This document shows positions 1 to 40,826 of a DNA stretch of 64,000 nt, piece by piece; position 1 is the stretch's first letter; the number at the start of each line of letters is the position of its first letter. Location of the stretch: the NCBI RefSeq assembly GCF_049306965.1, contig NC_133177.1, positions 57,152,501 to 57,216,500 of the forward strand, in the 5' to 3' direction. The position numbers were made by a program, and so were the translations under genes. Below the pieces are notes generated by a model. That model was given only the letters and a program-made list of their open reading frames with translations. It had not been told where the DNA came from and made no database searches. Origin of the DNA: Danio rerio. Lineage: Eukaryota; Chordata; Actinopteri; Cypriniformes; Danionidae.

Positions 1-231
1 CTTTAAACTATCAACAACCACCACTGAGATATTCTAGCGATCGTTCTTCCCGCTCCGTGGTGGATTTCGGCATAGTCTATTTCACGTGAGATGGCGGGGG
101 TGAGTGGAAGAAACCAAGTCCCGGGGGGAATATTTTCTACAGAAATAATTTATGATTTTTTTTTATATGGCCCGGTACCAATTGTTCCACGGACCGGTAC
201 TGGTCCGCGGCCCGGTGGTTGGGGACCACTG
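1..231. mobile_element. 3' end of a hAT-like DNA transposon (left side outside window)
   Basis: The segment ends in GGTTGGGGACCACTG, the reverse complement of the CAGTGGTCCCCAACC end known from many vertebrate hAT elements, and is preceded by the usual GC-rich stretch with paired ggaccggtac and ggtccgcggcccgg words. The opposite end would lie left of base 1, so the length and target duplication cannot be checked. No transposase reading frame is visible. Confidence 0.6.
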
Positions 232-484
232 CATTTGAGTATTAGTAAACTGTCTGCTTAATATCTGCTGATACTGCTCCTTTAACACATTTAACTGACT
301 ATAAAAAACTTTGCAAGTACATGTCAACTTACACTAACCTTAACCTCACAGTTAACTTATAATCTAATGAGAGTTAGTTGGCTTGTAGATGCAATATAAC
401 TAATAATGTAACAAACAGACCATCAAAAAGTAAGAGTTTTTTGAGTTATTGCCGCTATAACTGAATGTGTCAGGAATATCGAAA

Positions 485-581
485 ACAAAACCAATGTAAC
501 CGCGCTCAATTCTGGCGCCCCCCCCGTATGTACAGGGCCCTTAGTATTTGCCTATACTGCATATGCCACGGGCCGGCCCTG
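485..581. mobile_element. DNA transposon end, fragment
   Basis: The stretch ends in GGGCCGGCCCTG. Its reverse complement, CAGGGCCGGCCC, is a typical hAT-type terminus, and it is followed inward by a run of C bases and gcgcc. No matching end was found upstream, so this is a fragment or a solo end. Bases 232-484 between this and the preceding element hold nothing I recognise. Confidence 0.35.
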
Positions 582-781
582 AGTTGGCTCCTGGAGTGTT
601 GTAAATACCAGTGCTCATCTCCCCCCGCAACAGAGCGAATATGAGGTAAATGACGTCAGAACATAATAACCGGTTATGATTATTACTAAAACGATACAGA
701 ATTGTCCGTGTCTGCATCGCGGTGCACCGAATAAACGTTAATTTTGACACCCCTAGCATTTATTTATTTATTTTATATAAT

Positions 782-1100
782 TGCAGACGTTACAGTAGGC
801 TATTTCGCACTGTCATTAATCTGCAGTTATAATCAACTTACGTTCATAGAAAAGTTAATAATGAACATTTACAAACAAGTATTTATGTGTATAAAGCATC
901 TGTTTTGTGAGAAGAGCTGCTCATATGATTTGTGAACGACCTGTACAGCTTTACTGTAGACATTTATTCAAGCCAGAATGACGTCGACTGAAACTTACTG
1001 TCGTACACCATGCCCACCAAAAGGGTACCCTTGGTAGTGGAAACACAAGCCTGATAAAGGTGACCCGTACCGTACTGTACCAGTCAGAGGAAACGGGCCA
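782..1100. mobile_element. Fragment of the TIR element seen whole at 26538-27686
   Basis: About 320 bases closely match 27365-27686 in the same orientation, beginning at gcagacgttacagtaggc and ending in the shared terminus GGAAACGGGCCA. The first half of the element is absent. The match is clear by eye; the superfamily is not settled. Confidence 0.6.
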
Positions 1101-1126
1101 TTTGTTGTCTTCAATTTCAAAAACTA

Positions 1127-1206
1127 AATTTTAGGCCTTAAAAAGTCTTAAATTCACTAAAATTCACTTATAACTGTAAACAGGTCTTAATTTTCCTGTC
1201 CATATA
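1127..1206. repeat. Short dispersed repeat, copy 1
   Basis: This roughly 80-base stretch (starting ttttaggccttaaaaagtc and ending ttttcctgtccat) recurs at 3427-3511. The two copies bracket the first duplicated ranbp3 intron block. Family unknown. Confidence 0.55.
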
Positions 1207-1314
1207 AATATATGTCCGTGTGTGTGTATATATATGTGTATATATATACACAAAGGAATAATCATCATTATTAATCGTGAATAACATTTTGAACAAAATA
1301 ATCATGATTAGCAG

Positions 1315-1395
1315 CCCGGGTTGCCTTGGTGGAAAACAGCGTATTTCATTTATTCAGTCAGGAAGACTCTCAAAGCATGCGTCTGTGACCCCAAT
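1315..1395 (+). repeat. Duplicated ranbp3 intron block, copy 1, left part
   Basis: This matches 5451-5531 base for base with few differences (CCCGGGTTGCCTTGGTGG through tgaccccaat). The match resumes at 3199 after an inserted TIR element. The duplicated block runs into the start of a ranbp3 exon; see 3199-3420. Confidence 0.75.
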
Positions 1396-3195
1396 AGCCG
1401 CGTTTCCACTATTGCGCCTAAATCGGGCGAGCCAGGGCGAGCCAAGGCCAGTGGTGTTTCCACTGTCACTTCCGGGGCCTAATCGGGCCAAAGCGGGGCT
1501 TTCTTGGGGCCAGCGGCCGGCCTTTTTCAGCCCGCCAAATACCTTGGGCCAAGGAGGGCCAGCTGGGGCTTCGGGGCGGAGTGAAAGGAGAGGCGGGCAG
1601 TTTTCTGATCGCACATGAGTACATGCGCTAAACAAATAAAGAAATAAGGGAAAGAAAACATCTAGCCTTATAGTCTGGGGTCTTTTTGCGTATGATCACC
1701 CTTATGTTTCCCCTTTAAATGTAAGGCTGCTGCATAAAATAATAAAGTTGTTTTAATTTATAGTGACGTTTTTTTGCTGCGTCCTCCTTTATGTTTTAAT
1801 AACGCATAATAAGCTTTACACCATATTAAAAACACAGCAGACAGTAAAGGTTTTCGAGAGTTTTTGTCAAGTTTAAAATGTTTGTTTGTGCGCGTTTAGA
1901 TTCCTGTATGTGTCTGTGTGAGACCGGGCAAGAGCGCTCCTTCACAACTCTGTTATGCCGCGAGCGGCTTTTTTTTTCATTTATTTTGGAGATAATACAC
2001 AATATAAATACAACAGAAAGACATAAAACTTAACAAATTACGTGCCCACTTTCGTAGACTTTATACAATATAGTGTTATATCTTGATAAAATATCCTAAG
2101 CTATATTGAAATATAATTTAAAGAATTACAAATATCGGATATATATAAAATCACATTAAATAAATAAAACAATATAAAATAAACAAAAGCTAGCTATAAC
2201 AATGTAGGTAGCCTATATACAATACATAAATCAAACCGTTTTAAAGCCACATATAGCCTAACTTTCATTGTACAAAGACCTGTTTGAAAAAAAAGACTTT
2301 CGATATTTTCTAAAAGCAATAAACACCGGAGAAGGTTTGAAATATTTATATAAAGTAAATATTTATATAAGTAAATATTTATAAAGTATTTGGACATGAT
2401 GATATTAATCAAATCGCGCAAACAGTGCAATATTTGGGTGAGTAAAAGCAGAATCTCCTATACCTTTTTTTCTGTCACTCAGTCCTGCACAGCACTCGCT
2501 GCTTTAAACTCATCGGGGGAAAGCCCAAACACAAAATGTGTTCTATATCCTCAAACAAGTGTTTATGTTTTTATATGACGTGGTTAAATTTATAAATGAA
2601 ACTTTAAATGAAGAGCTTTAGTGAATAGCTGCTGAGCGCAACAAATATGGTTATATTTTATTAGGCTACTCGCTATTGTGCTGAAAACTTAACACGACTT
2701 CTATCAAAATGAGGATGTTAAAAAAATAAAGGCCATATCGAGTTATAAAGGAGAATTTCTGTGGCTTTATATTATGGATGTGTGCGCTCACTGTAATGGG
2801 TCCCTGCGTTTGGCGAGAGTACTCCATGCACAATGCAGTCGGTCGGCGAGTAAACAAATGTAACGAATGGAAATACACAGGTCTGTGCATAAAGACATTT
2901 CATGTACTGCTGTACAGTAACGTGTCATTTGTTTCGGTTGTCTTCATTTTAATGGTTTCGTTTCGTGATGATTCTATGGTGTGCTTTGTCTGCCTCATTC
3001 CCGCTCAAGTGTGCGGGTTGTGTGACGTTTGATTCGGGGACGTTCTGTGGGCGGTGTTTGCGTGACGCGCTGTGAGCTATCAGCCCGCCAGTGGAAACGC
3101 GACATGGTTTTAGCCTCATTTCTCAACCTCCCGGGCTATTGGCCCGGCCCGATTAAAGCCCTGGCTCGCACTGGCCCGATAGTGGAAATGCGGCT
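1396..3195. mobile_element. 1.8-kb TIR DNA element inserted in the duplicated block
   Basis: Ends are inverted repeats: AGCCGCGTTTCCACTAT at the left and ATAGTGGAAATGCGGCT at the right, followed inward by GC-rich arms with repeated cgggc words. The uninterrupted second copy of the host block (5525-5536) gives the empty site, which proves insertion. The flanking triplets are aat and att, so a 3-bp duplication with one change is possible. The AT-rich interior has no credible transposase. Superfamily unresolved (Harbinger-like or hAT-like). Confidence 0.7.
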
Positions 3196-3198
3196 ATT

Positions 3199-3420
3199 GT
3201 GACCTCCGGTGGACAGTAGCAGACTCCGAAATGAGATTCAGATTTAGAGTTCCACATTTGGTTATTAATTAGCAAATAATATTACAAACTTAAACATTAA
3301 TTGAGCAGGTTACATTGTAACGACATATCTAACAACATGCTAGGTGACGAGATTTGCAATGTTTGGTTTGATATCTTAGTGCTTATGTTTGTGTGTTGTA
3401 GAAGAGAAGCCCGTCGGGTT
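3199..3420 (+). repeat. Duplicated ranbp3 intron block, copy 1, right part, with exon start and decoy 3' splice site
   Basis: This stretch matches 5532-5760, including the polypyrimidine-poor tract gtgtgttgtag and the first 19 bases of the ranbp3 exon that truly begins at 5742. The homology stops abruptly and is followed by the dispersed repeat at 3427. The copied AG at 3400-3401 is a possible decoy acceptor. If it were used, the reading frame would continue EKPVGLKSL and then stop, so such transcripts would be truncated. Confidence 0.75.
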
Positions 3421-3426
3421 AAAAAG

Positions 3427-3511
3427 TCTTTAGGCCTTAAAAAGTCTTAAATTCACAAAAAATTTACTTAAATAACTGTAAACAGGTCTTAATTTTCCTG
3501 TCCATGTAAAG
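3427..3511. repeat. Short dispersed repeat, copy 2
   Basis: Second copy of the repeat at 1127-1206. It directly abuts the truncated exon copy, so it may mark the duplication breakpoint. Confidence 0.5.
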
Positions 3512-5387
3512 CTACCCAACACGCATCCAATCACCAACAATCCATCTCTATAGAACTTTTAAAAGAACGATTAAATTATCATCCTTACAATCATATTTGT
3601 TTAAAAGGTCTCTGTGTATTTATAGTCCAAATATAGTGAGGACACTTACCTGGACAGACTGTTGTGCATACATTTAGTATATTGTAGTTTTTAAAGATAT
3701 CTTTTATCGAAAAATGTGGATGTATACAACTAGGGTTTGCTCGCTTTGACAATTTATTTAAAACATCTGGCTTAGAAATAACGAATTATAATAAAAAAAA
3801 AAGAAAAAAGTCCTGTATGTCTGAAATTTCATTCATAACTTTTCACAGTTGCATTGTTGATTTTAAACCAAACTGTATGAAATCCCTTTTGCTTAATTGT
3901 TTGAGATCTTTCAGCATGTAGATAAAGTGTGTCACATGCAGTAATGCAAGCGGCAGATGCTGCTCATGCGTCTAGGGCTGATTTCTATTCTGGTGTCTCT
4001 TAGAAAAAGCACAAACTCAGCCAAGCGCACCAAACCCCAATGTGTTTTAGCTACTGTCAGGAATGTGCTAAAACAAGTCCAGAGGCCTGTGGGGGGACGC
4101 AGGTTTACAGGAAGTGGTCAGAGCCATTTTTAAGGCTGTGCATGAGTGAACTACACGGATCACTGTATTAGGGCATTACTAGTGCTTTATACACTAGCCA
4201 TCAAATGTTTGGGATCTGCAAAAAGCCTGTTTTGCTTGCAACTGCTGAATTTGTTTGGTGAATAAATTAGTTAAAAATGTATTACGGTTTAGAAACGTTT
4301 TTTAGTAATTTAAAATCTAATTAATTCCTTCAAAGGTGCTGCATGCAAGTTTTTGGCTCTTCTAAAGCATACAAATACCATAATATGTTTGTAGATATTT
4401 AAGAAACATGCTAAGTGAACATTCTTGTTTATCTGAAAAACAATTGTGAACTCAGATATTCTGCTTTGAAAATGTGTGTTGCGTGCTGAAAAGTCTGTCT
4501 TTGTTTTGGGTTTTTTTAACCTACCAAATGCCAATTTAGCCAATTATATTTCAGCTAGGGCTGCATGATTAATCGTGTTATTATCATGATAACGATATTT
4601 GTGGCCCACGATCAATAATTAAATATCATCTCGATTTTACAGTATAAATACCAAGCTGTTATTTTAATGGGAGGAGTTTACGGATTGTACCACATCACCT
4701 CAAGCTTTGAGGTGACTGCGTCTAGATTGCAAGTGTTTTTTTTTGAGGAAACAATGTTGATCAGGTAGCCTTTGCTTCTGTTTAGTCTAAACTTCCCAAG
4801 GCAACACAACAAACCTCATTAACCACCTTAAAATCCATCACTTAGTGGCTGTCATCACTGAGTTAATGAGCTCAGGAGAATTCTGCTTTGCGTTTTTCTA
4901 TGCATTACTAACATCACTAAACCACACAAAATTTGTTTTGTAAGTTAACCAAATATTTGCAGAGATTCAGCAGTGTTTTCTGACACGTGATGTGGACAGA
5001 AGACACTGGATCCAATTGTTTTGATGTAAAAAAATAAAATCCATTATGGTCCTGTTCATGCAAGTATTTTGGTTTGTTTTAGTCAATCTCGTACAACTTT
5101 TATTGTTTAAAGGAAAAAAATGCAGTTAAAAGTTTCAGATCAATTAAACATTTTTTTTTAAAAGACTAGCCTATTTAATGCATTAAATCAGTGATTCTCA
5201 AACTTTTTTCATCAAGTTTCACCTCAAAAAATAATTTTCTCTGAATGTGCATGCAGAAAATGTGCATGCAGAAATTGGACTAGAGGAATCAAAGTTATTA
5301 AAAATTACATAAGTATCTGATTCTTAGTATCTAATCCCTGCCCAGTTTTATTTTCATATTTGTGGCTGTAAAGTTTAATAAGAATAA

Positions 5388-5395
<8 letters not shown>
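3512..5395. other. ranbp3 intron, mostly unassigned
   Basis: AT-rich intron DNA without coding exons that I can support. Bases 4335-4530 recur inverted at 22705-22860 (shared words such as tgtttatctgaaaaacaa and aagaaacatgctaagtgaac), so they are a dispersed repeat. Bases 4557-4640 (agggctgcatgattaatcg and following) look like the end of a common fish DNA element. The rest is unrecognised. Confidence 0.4.

Positions 5396-5399
<4 letters not shown>

Positions 5400-5439
<40 letters not shown>
5400..5439. repeat. (CA)n microsatellite
   Basis: About 20 CA units directly following a short TA tract; it lies just before the second copy of the duplicated intron block. Confidence 0.95.
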
Positions 5440-5441
<2 letters not shown>

Positions 5442-5450
5442 ATTTATAGG

Positions 5451-5741
5451 CCCGGGTTGCCTTGGTGGAAAACAGCGTATTTCATTTATTCAGTCAGGAA
5501 GGCTCTCAAAGCATGCGTCTGTGACCCCAATGTGACCTCCGGTGGACAGTAGCAGACTCCTAAATGGGATTCAGATTTAGAGTTCCACATGTGGTTATTA
5601 ATTAGCAAATAATATAAAATATTACAAGCGTAAACATTACGTGAGCAGGTTACATTGTAACGGCGTATCTAACAACATGCTACGTGACGAGATTGGCAAT
5701 GTTTGGTTTGGTATCTTAATGCTTATGCTTGTGTGTTGCAG
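5451..5741 (+). repeat. Duplicated ranbp3 intron block, copy 2 (uninterrupted)
   Basis: Full copy of the roughly 300-base block, ending at the functional acceptor ttgcag (5736-5741) of the ranbp3 exon at 5742. A third, more diverged copy of its left two thirds lies inverted at 21741-21935. That implies part of the block is itself a dispersed repeat, while copies 1 and 2 also share the exon boundary. Confidence 0.75.
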
Positions 5742-29472
<23,731 letters not shown>

Positions 29473-30690
29473 CACCCAAACCTCCGCTCGCCCCCCCCTG
29501 CAGGGTTTTAGCGCAGACGTCTCTGCGGGACAGTCCTACATTTGGGACGGACCCTCAGACGGACACGGAGTTATCTCTCTCCCCCCTCCCCCCCAAAAAA
29601 CCCCCTCTGTAGTTCATTTTCCCCTCCGACATTTATTATTGTAAATCTGGAGTTGTTTCGTTTTTGTTTTTTTTATCATTACGTTGGTTTTTAGTTGTTG
29701 TTTTTTCCTCTTGGACTGCAAATAAACAAACAAATTAAAAAGACAACAAAAAAAAGGAAAAAAAAATAATAGAGACTTTTCCATGTATGGCTTTGGACTT
29801 GGTCGCTCATCATATTGATGAGTGTGAGGGTGTTTCTCTCTCCACGGCTCGACAAGACTGCAGTTTCTACAGTGGGACCGTTTTTTTTACTCATTCTCTT
29901 CGTCTCTCTATCTCTCTTTCTATTGGCTGGCTTCATCGTGACCTTGCCGCGTCATCACGCTCATCGGCCAATCAGCTGGCTAGAGCTGCAGTCACATGAC
30001 CTCCTCCTCTCTCTCTCTCTCTCTCTCTCTGTGTACGCTGTGGTTTCTCCCCGATTTCTGCCAGTTTGATGAGCATCTCCTGGATGTGTTCACTTTCTAG
30101 GGACAAGCTGACACTCTTAATAGTCTGCTATAAGATGGTAGTTAGATTTCTCATTGGTGTTAACAAATAAAGGACTTAACCGGCACACAGACTCGTGCTG
30201 TTTCTAGATCTCGCCGCCCCTGGGAAAGAGAAAGACAGAAGTAATCACCCAAATGTCAGTTCTGTTGGGTTATTTTTTAGCCACGGGAGTTTACCCTTTA
30301 CATCTGAAACATTTTCAAGGAAAAAAAAAAAGCAGCGTTTGTTTTTATTTTCCATCTTCTGAGGGTTTGTATTGTGTTGGCCTTTTTTTAAAAGAAGACA
30401 CAGATATTGGTTTACTACTATATTAACTTTTTATCCATTTACATGTGATTGGAGACATCCTGTCAGAATAATGTGTGTTGGCAGTTTTGAGTGCATTTAG
30501 ACAGTAAAAAAAACAAAAGGACAAAAAAAAACAACAACAACAAGACTTGTACCCTTGAATGTTCTGTACATTTCTATGCGTATATTATCACTTACTAGCA
30601 CACCATGTCTCCAAACTCCTTTACAGAATAAATAGTCATATCAAAGCTCAAACAAAGAAGAAAAAAAAAACAAACATTTGAAATAAATTT
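29473..30690 (+). other. ranbp3: ranbp3 3' UTR (length uncertain)
   Basis: No repeats interrupt this stretch, in contrast to its surroundings. AATAAA signals occur at 30166-30171, 30628-30633 and 30682-30687, so the transcript may end near 30190 or near 30710. A (CT)n tract lies at 30006-30030. The extent is inferred from the signals only. Confidence 0.5.
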
Positions 30691-30782
30691 TTTGTCTTAT
30701 GTCAAATCTTGGGCCTCTACTTCAGTCTCTCACAAAGATGACGGCGTTTGCTGTTTGAACAAACTATTTGAAATAAGAAACA

Positions 30783-31385
30783 GGTGGCACGGTGGCTCAG
30801 TGGTTAGCACTGTCGTCTTACACCAAGAAGGTCGCTGGTTCAAGTACTGGTTAGGCCAGTTGGCATATCTGTGTGGAGTTTGCATGTTCTCCCCGTGTTG
30901 GTGTGGGTTTACTCTGGGTGCTCTGCTTTCCCCCACAGTCCAAACCAGCCTGATCTCATGAGAAAACGTAAGTATTTTACGTTTTGCCAGTTTAGTGGCG
31001 AATTCGTACAAAGTTCAGTCGTACAGAATTGTACGATTTTAAAAAGGAGGCGTGGCACCTAACCCCACCCCTAAACCCAACCGTCATCGGGTGATGAGCA
31101 AATCGTACTAAATTGCACGAATTAGATCGTACAAATTCATATGAATCAGCCACTAAATCAAAAAGTTACGTTGTGTTGGTCCCAACGCATTCGCTATAGG
31201 TAAATTGGAGGTACTAAATTGGCCTTTTTGTATGAGTCTGCGAGAATGGATGGGTGTTTCTTAGTTCTGGGTTGCAGCTGGAAGGGCATCCGCTGCGTAA
31301 AACATTTGCTGGATAAATTGGCGGTTCATTCTGCAGTGGTGACCCCTGATGAATAAAATGACTTAGCCGAAAGAAAAACAATGAG
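30783..31385 (+). mobile_element. DANA SINE interrupted by another repeat
   Basis: The head ggtggcacggtggctcagtg through cccccacagtccaaa (to about 30947) and the tail from cgctataggtaaattgg (about 31188) to ttagccgaaag form one DANA copy. A roughly 240-bp unrelated repeat separates them. Confidence 0.9.
30949..31187. mobile_element. Short repeat inserted in a DANA SINE
   Basis: It contains a fish-wide repeat core (acctaaccccacccctaaac) and inverted words around it (tttagtggcgaattcgtac and gtacaaattcatatgaatc, both near the ends), as in a hairpin MITE. No target duplication could be fixed. Confidence 0.5.
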
Positions 31386-31465
31386 TCGAAACAACCGATT
31401 CTTGAAGGTTTTTTTATGTTTAGCCTACTCAAATTTGTAAAAACTTATTAGTTAATTCTTTTATT

Positions 31466-31895
31466 GGACGTCACGGTGGCGCTGTGGGCAGCACAATCGC
31501 CTTACAGCAAGAAGGTCACTGGTTTGAGCCCCGGCTGGGTCAGTTGGCGTTTCTTTGTGGAGTTTGCATGTTCTCCCCATGTTGGCATGGGTTTTATCCA
31601 GGTGATCCGGTTTCCCCCACAGTCCGCTGGTGGGTCATTCCACTGTGGTGACCCCTGATTATTAAAGAGACTAAGCCAGGGGTCACCAATCTCGCTCCTG
31701 GAGGGCCGGTGTCTCTGCAGGGTTTAGCTCCAACTTACCTCAACACACCTGTCAGGAAGTTTCTAGTATATCTTGTAAGAGCTTGATTAGCTTGTTCAGG
31801 TGTGTTTGATTAGGGTTGGAGCTAAAATCTGCAGGACACCGGCCCTCCAGGAACAAGTTTGGTGGTCCCTGCACTAAGCTGAAAAGAAAATGAAT
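31466..31895 (+). mobile_element. DANA SINE, internally deleted, with a hAT MITE in its tail
   Basis: The tRNA-like head and central segment are joined directly to the tail (ttccactgtggtgacccctg, ttaaagagactaagc). The tail resumes at 31872 with actaagctgaaaagaaaatg. Confidence 0.88.
31677..31871. mobile_element. hAT MITE (195 bp) inside a DANA SINE
   Basis: The ends CAGGGGTCACCAATCTCGCT and the inverse of CAGGGACCACCAAACTTGTT are paired for about 45 bases. Target duplication of 8 bp with one mismatch: gactaagc and cactaagc. Confidence 0.88.
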
Positions 31896-32165
31896 AATTG
31901 AACAATTCCTTCATATTCCTCCAACACAAGTCGATTGTGTGGAACCCAGCATTTTTTTCACATTTTTTTAATGTGTCATTTTAAATATGTATTTGAACTC
32001 AATGTAGAGAGAAAATATCACAATGGAAATATTAAGAAAATGTACTTAAATTCACTGCTTTTCAAATGTTTGGGATAAACAGGTAGTAACTAAGTAATAA
32101 AAAAAAATGTTTATAAATTTTTTTTTTTTTTAAGTTTGTCTTGCTTTTTTCATAGCTGCAATACA

Positions 32166-32169
<4 letters not shown>

Positions 32170-32257
<88 letters not shown>

Positions 32258-32266
32258 TTATATATA

Positions 32267-32337
<71 letters not shown>

Positions 32338-32357
32338 TTATATATATATTTATATAT
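32170..32357. repeat. (TA)n/(TTTA)n microsatellite
   Basis: Roughly 190 bases of TA with interspersed TTTA. Frames of repeated Tyr-Ile across it are artefacts. Confidence 0.95.
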
Positions 32358-32691
32358 AAATTACTGAAATTAGGGGAGATTACTGAGCTAAGGAGCCAGC
32401 CGTGTTGATCACAAGCACGTGATTCTCTCGAAATTAGTTTAAGAATAAACCACACTTATTTGCAGTACTATGTATTTTTTTATGTTACTAAATGTAAAGG
32501 TACAAATAGATTAAAACATATAACAGGGCTCAACAATAAGGACTGCCCGATGGCCCGGGGCCAGTGCAAGAGATGCTTGTAGACAGGATCATTACTGGCC
32601 CTATCGGGACAGTGCTGCCTTGTCACTAAAGTTTCATTTGCCTGCGTTTATTTGTCAACTGCATGCATTTTAAGTTTGTTCTATCGAGTCA

Positions 32692-32992
32692 GGTCACACT
32701 TTACAATAAGGTTCATTAGTTAATGTTAATTAATGCATTTACTAACATGAACAAATATTGAACAATACATTTACTACTGTATTTGTTCATGCTAGTTAAT
32801 GTTAGTTAATGAAAATACAGTAGTTCATTGTTAGTTCATGTTAACTCATGGTGCATTAGTAATGTTAACAAGCATGGACTCGGATGTTATTAATGCATTA
32901 GTAAATGTTCAAATATGATTAATAAATGCTGTACATGTGTTGTTCATGTTAGTAAATGCATTAACTAATGAATCTTATTGTGAAGTGTTACC
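32692..32992. mobile_element. TIR MITE nested in hAT-like copy 2
   Basis: The ends GGTCACACTTTACAATAAGG and the inverse of GGTAACACTTCACAATAAGA define a 300-bp element. It has internal inverted ttagttaatgtt words and is a common fish MITE type. It is absent from copy 1 of the host element. Confidence 0.75.
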
Positions 32993-33284
32993 CCAGGTCT
33001 TCTCTGTGATGTTGTAAACACCATATTGCTTTTCGGTTTCTCTTCTCTGATTTGATGTTTTGAGCATGCTATTCTTTTCCTCCGTAACAACAGCGAAGTG
33101 ACGGCAACATCAAAATATAAAGGTAAACGAAAATGTCTATTGTTAACACCATAGAAGCAGATATTTACATGGGAACAACACAACGAAAAAAAAAATGATG
33201 TTTTGCACAATTTGCTGTCAGTTTGGCAAGTTAGCCACCTTTTGTTTTGTTTGTTAGTGTTTCAAACTGCAATAAAATACATGC

Positions 33285-33440
33285 ACATTTTCCATACTGC
33301 GCTTTTTGTTTGCATAACACTTTGAATTTTGCATGTTGAATTTATTAAATATATATATATATATACATACATATATATATTTAATAAATTCAACATGCAA
33401 AATTCAAAGTGTTATGCAAACAAAAAGCGCAGTATGGAAA

Positions 33441-33444
<4 letters not shown>
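33285..33444. repeat. 160-bp perfect palindrome
   Basis: Bases 33285-33350 are repeated without a mismatch in inverse orientation at 33379-33444, around a centre of TA dinucleotides (33351-33378). It directly abuts a long TA tract. The related hAT-like copy at 14303-14934 has only one arm's worth of related sequence. Confidence 0.9.

Positions 33445-33530
<86 letters not shown>
33443..33530. repeat. (TA)n microsatellite
   Basis: About 43 TA units next to the palindrome. Confidence 0.95.
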
Positions 33531-33533
<3 letters not shown>

Positions 33534-34812
33534 TTAATATTTAAATTCTAGATTTACTGACATTATTTTTGACACATTATTTAATATTTCTGACTAAAAT
33601 GGCTATTAACTTCTCTCTCTCTCTCTTTTTTTTTTTTTGGTGGGGCCAGTCAAAATTTTGACAGGGTAAGTAAAAATCTGAATCATTGGCCCGGTTGGGC
33701 CAGTAGCAAAAATCTTAAGTGTTGAACCCTGTATAATATGTTAGAGATGCCAAAAGGATAAAATATGCTTGATGTAAAAAGAAGAGAGAAGTAAAAGAAG
33801 AAATAAGTTTCAGTAATAGACGAATGATGTATGTGGTAATGGGGTGGGAAAATGATAAGCTTGTGCTTCATCCTGCACCATTTTCGTCCATGTTGAAATG
33901 CATTTTTTGTTGAAGATATTTCATGTATGATAATTCTGATCGAAAAATAAATAAATAAAATCATAACATAATTAAAAAAAAACTTCAAAAATGTATGCTC
34001 AACAGACTTATAATATTGTTATGAATGGATGCGTTGGAACGATTGGGTAGCTTCACAGAAACAAAGGAAAATTAAGACCTGTTGTAAATGATTTAAGACC
34101 TACAAGACAATATTTCAGTGAATTTAACGCAGTACTTCTTGTCTGGTCTGAGACCCTATTTCATATAGTATATTTATCAGGCAGTGAAGATAAGTGATTT
34201 GTAAAGAAACGAGGCAATTAAAAAATGCACAGTTCACCGGAAGCCCTGGGGCTGGCTAGCTGAAAACGAAAATTCTGTGTGCATATAGCCCATTTTGATC
34301 AATTTAATGTGCTTTTGCAGAATAAAAGAATTAATTTCTATTTTTTTAAACTGACCCCAAACATCTGAACATTAGTGTTACCTACCATTTCATTTTAAGT
34401 TGTCACTAGTTATCAAATATTCACATTTCCAAATTAAGTTCTACTCAAAATGGAGCCTTGATTGCCTTTCGCTTCATCAATAATCAAAAACACCTGTTGT
34501 TGAGTAAAATGAGATTTCGCCCTCGATGGTTTTACGATATTTATTCATTGATGGTGTCATGTCGTGAGTGTTCAGCAGGTGGAGCCACAAACACACCCCT
34601 AATGAATGAGCGGAGTTTAAGACGAGCAGCTGCTGACGTTTATCAGCTGATTGAACAGTGTTTGTCAGAGAAATCAATAAAGACCTTTTTGAAGCTCTCG
34701 TCTTTTACAACGCCAGATTTTGACCTGATAAAAAGCTCGACCAGATTCAACTCCATCTTCTGAGAAGCAGCAATGTGTGAAACATTAAACCAAGAGGCCT
34801 AAATCAAAGCCC

Positions 34813-34883
34813 TTTAATGAGACATGATTTCTACATGTAAATATTGCAGGTTCCAATCTGATTTCTAATGACAAATGAAAAGC
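34813..34883 (-). promoter_or_regulatory. caps: caps 3' UTR with ATTAAA polyadenylation signal
   Basis: On the minus strand an ATTAAA lies at 34818-34813, about 65 bases after the caps stop codon. It is the closest plausible signal; cleavage would fall near 34795. The 34458-34763 stretch beyond it is relatively GC-rich but shows no protein I recognise. Confidence 0.5.
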
Positions 34884-40669
<5,786 letters not shown>

Positions 40670-40826
40670 TACTGATACCTGAACAACAGAATCGCAATAA
40701 AACAATACACAAATCAATGTTTGATCACAGCTACACGTCAGACTTTAACAATAATCATTTATTTGTTTGATAAGCAGCGCTGAACTGCTCTTCAAGACGT
40801 CACGTGAGCAAACAAATTAGTTTTAT

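Larger units (their letters stand above)
32524..33731. mobile_element. hAT-like element, copy 2, with nested repeats
   Basis: Shares both ends with 14303-14934 (CAGGGCTCAACAATAAGGAC; inverse GTTGAACCCTG). It is flanked by a 5-bp direct repeat tataa (32519-32523, 33732-33736), which would fit a hAT lineage with 5-bp duplications. It contains a 300-bp MITE, a palindrome and a TA tract. Confidence 0.75.

Noticed and set aside
1277-1635. Overlapping 93- and 113-codon frames on both strands
   Set aside because: They lie across the GC-rich arm of a TIR element and match no protein family I know.
34458-34763. 101-codon frame downstream of caps
   Set aside because: The stretch is GC-richer than its surroundings but no family resemblance, splice sites or neighbours support a gene.
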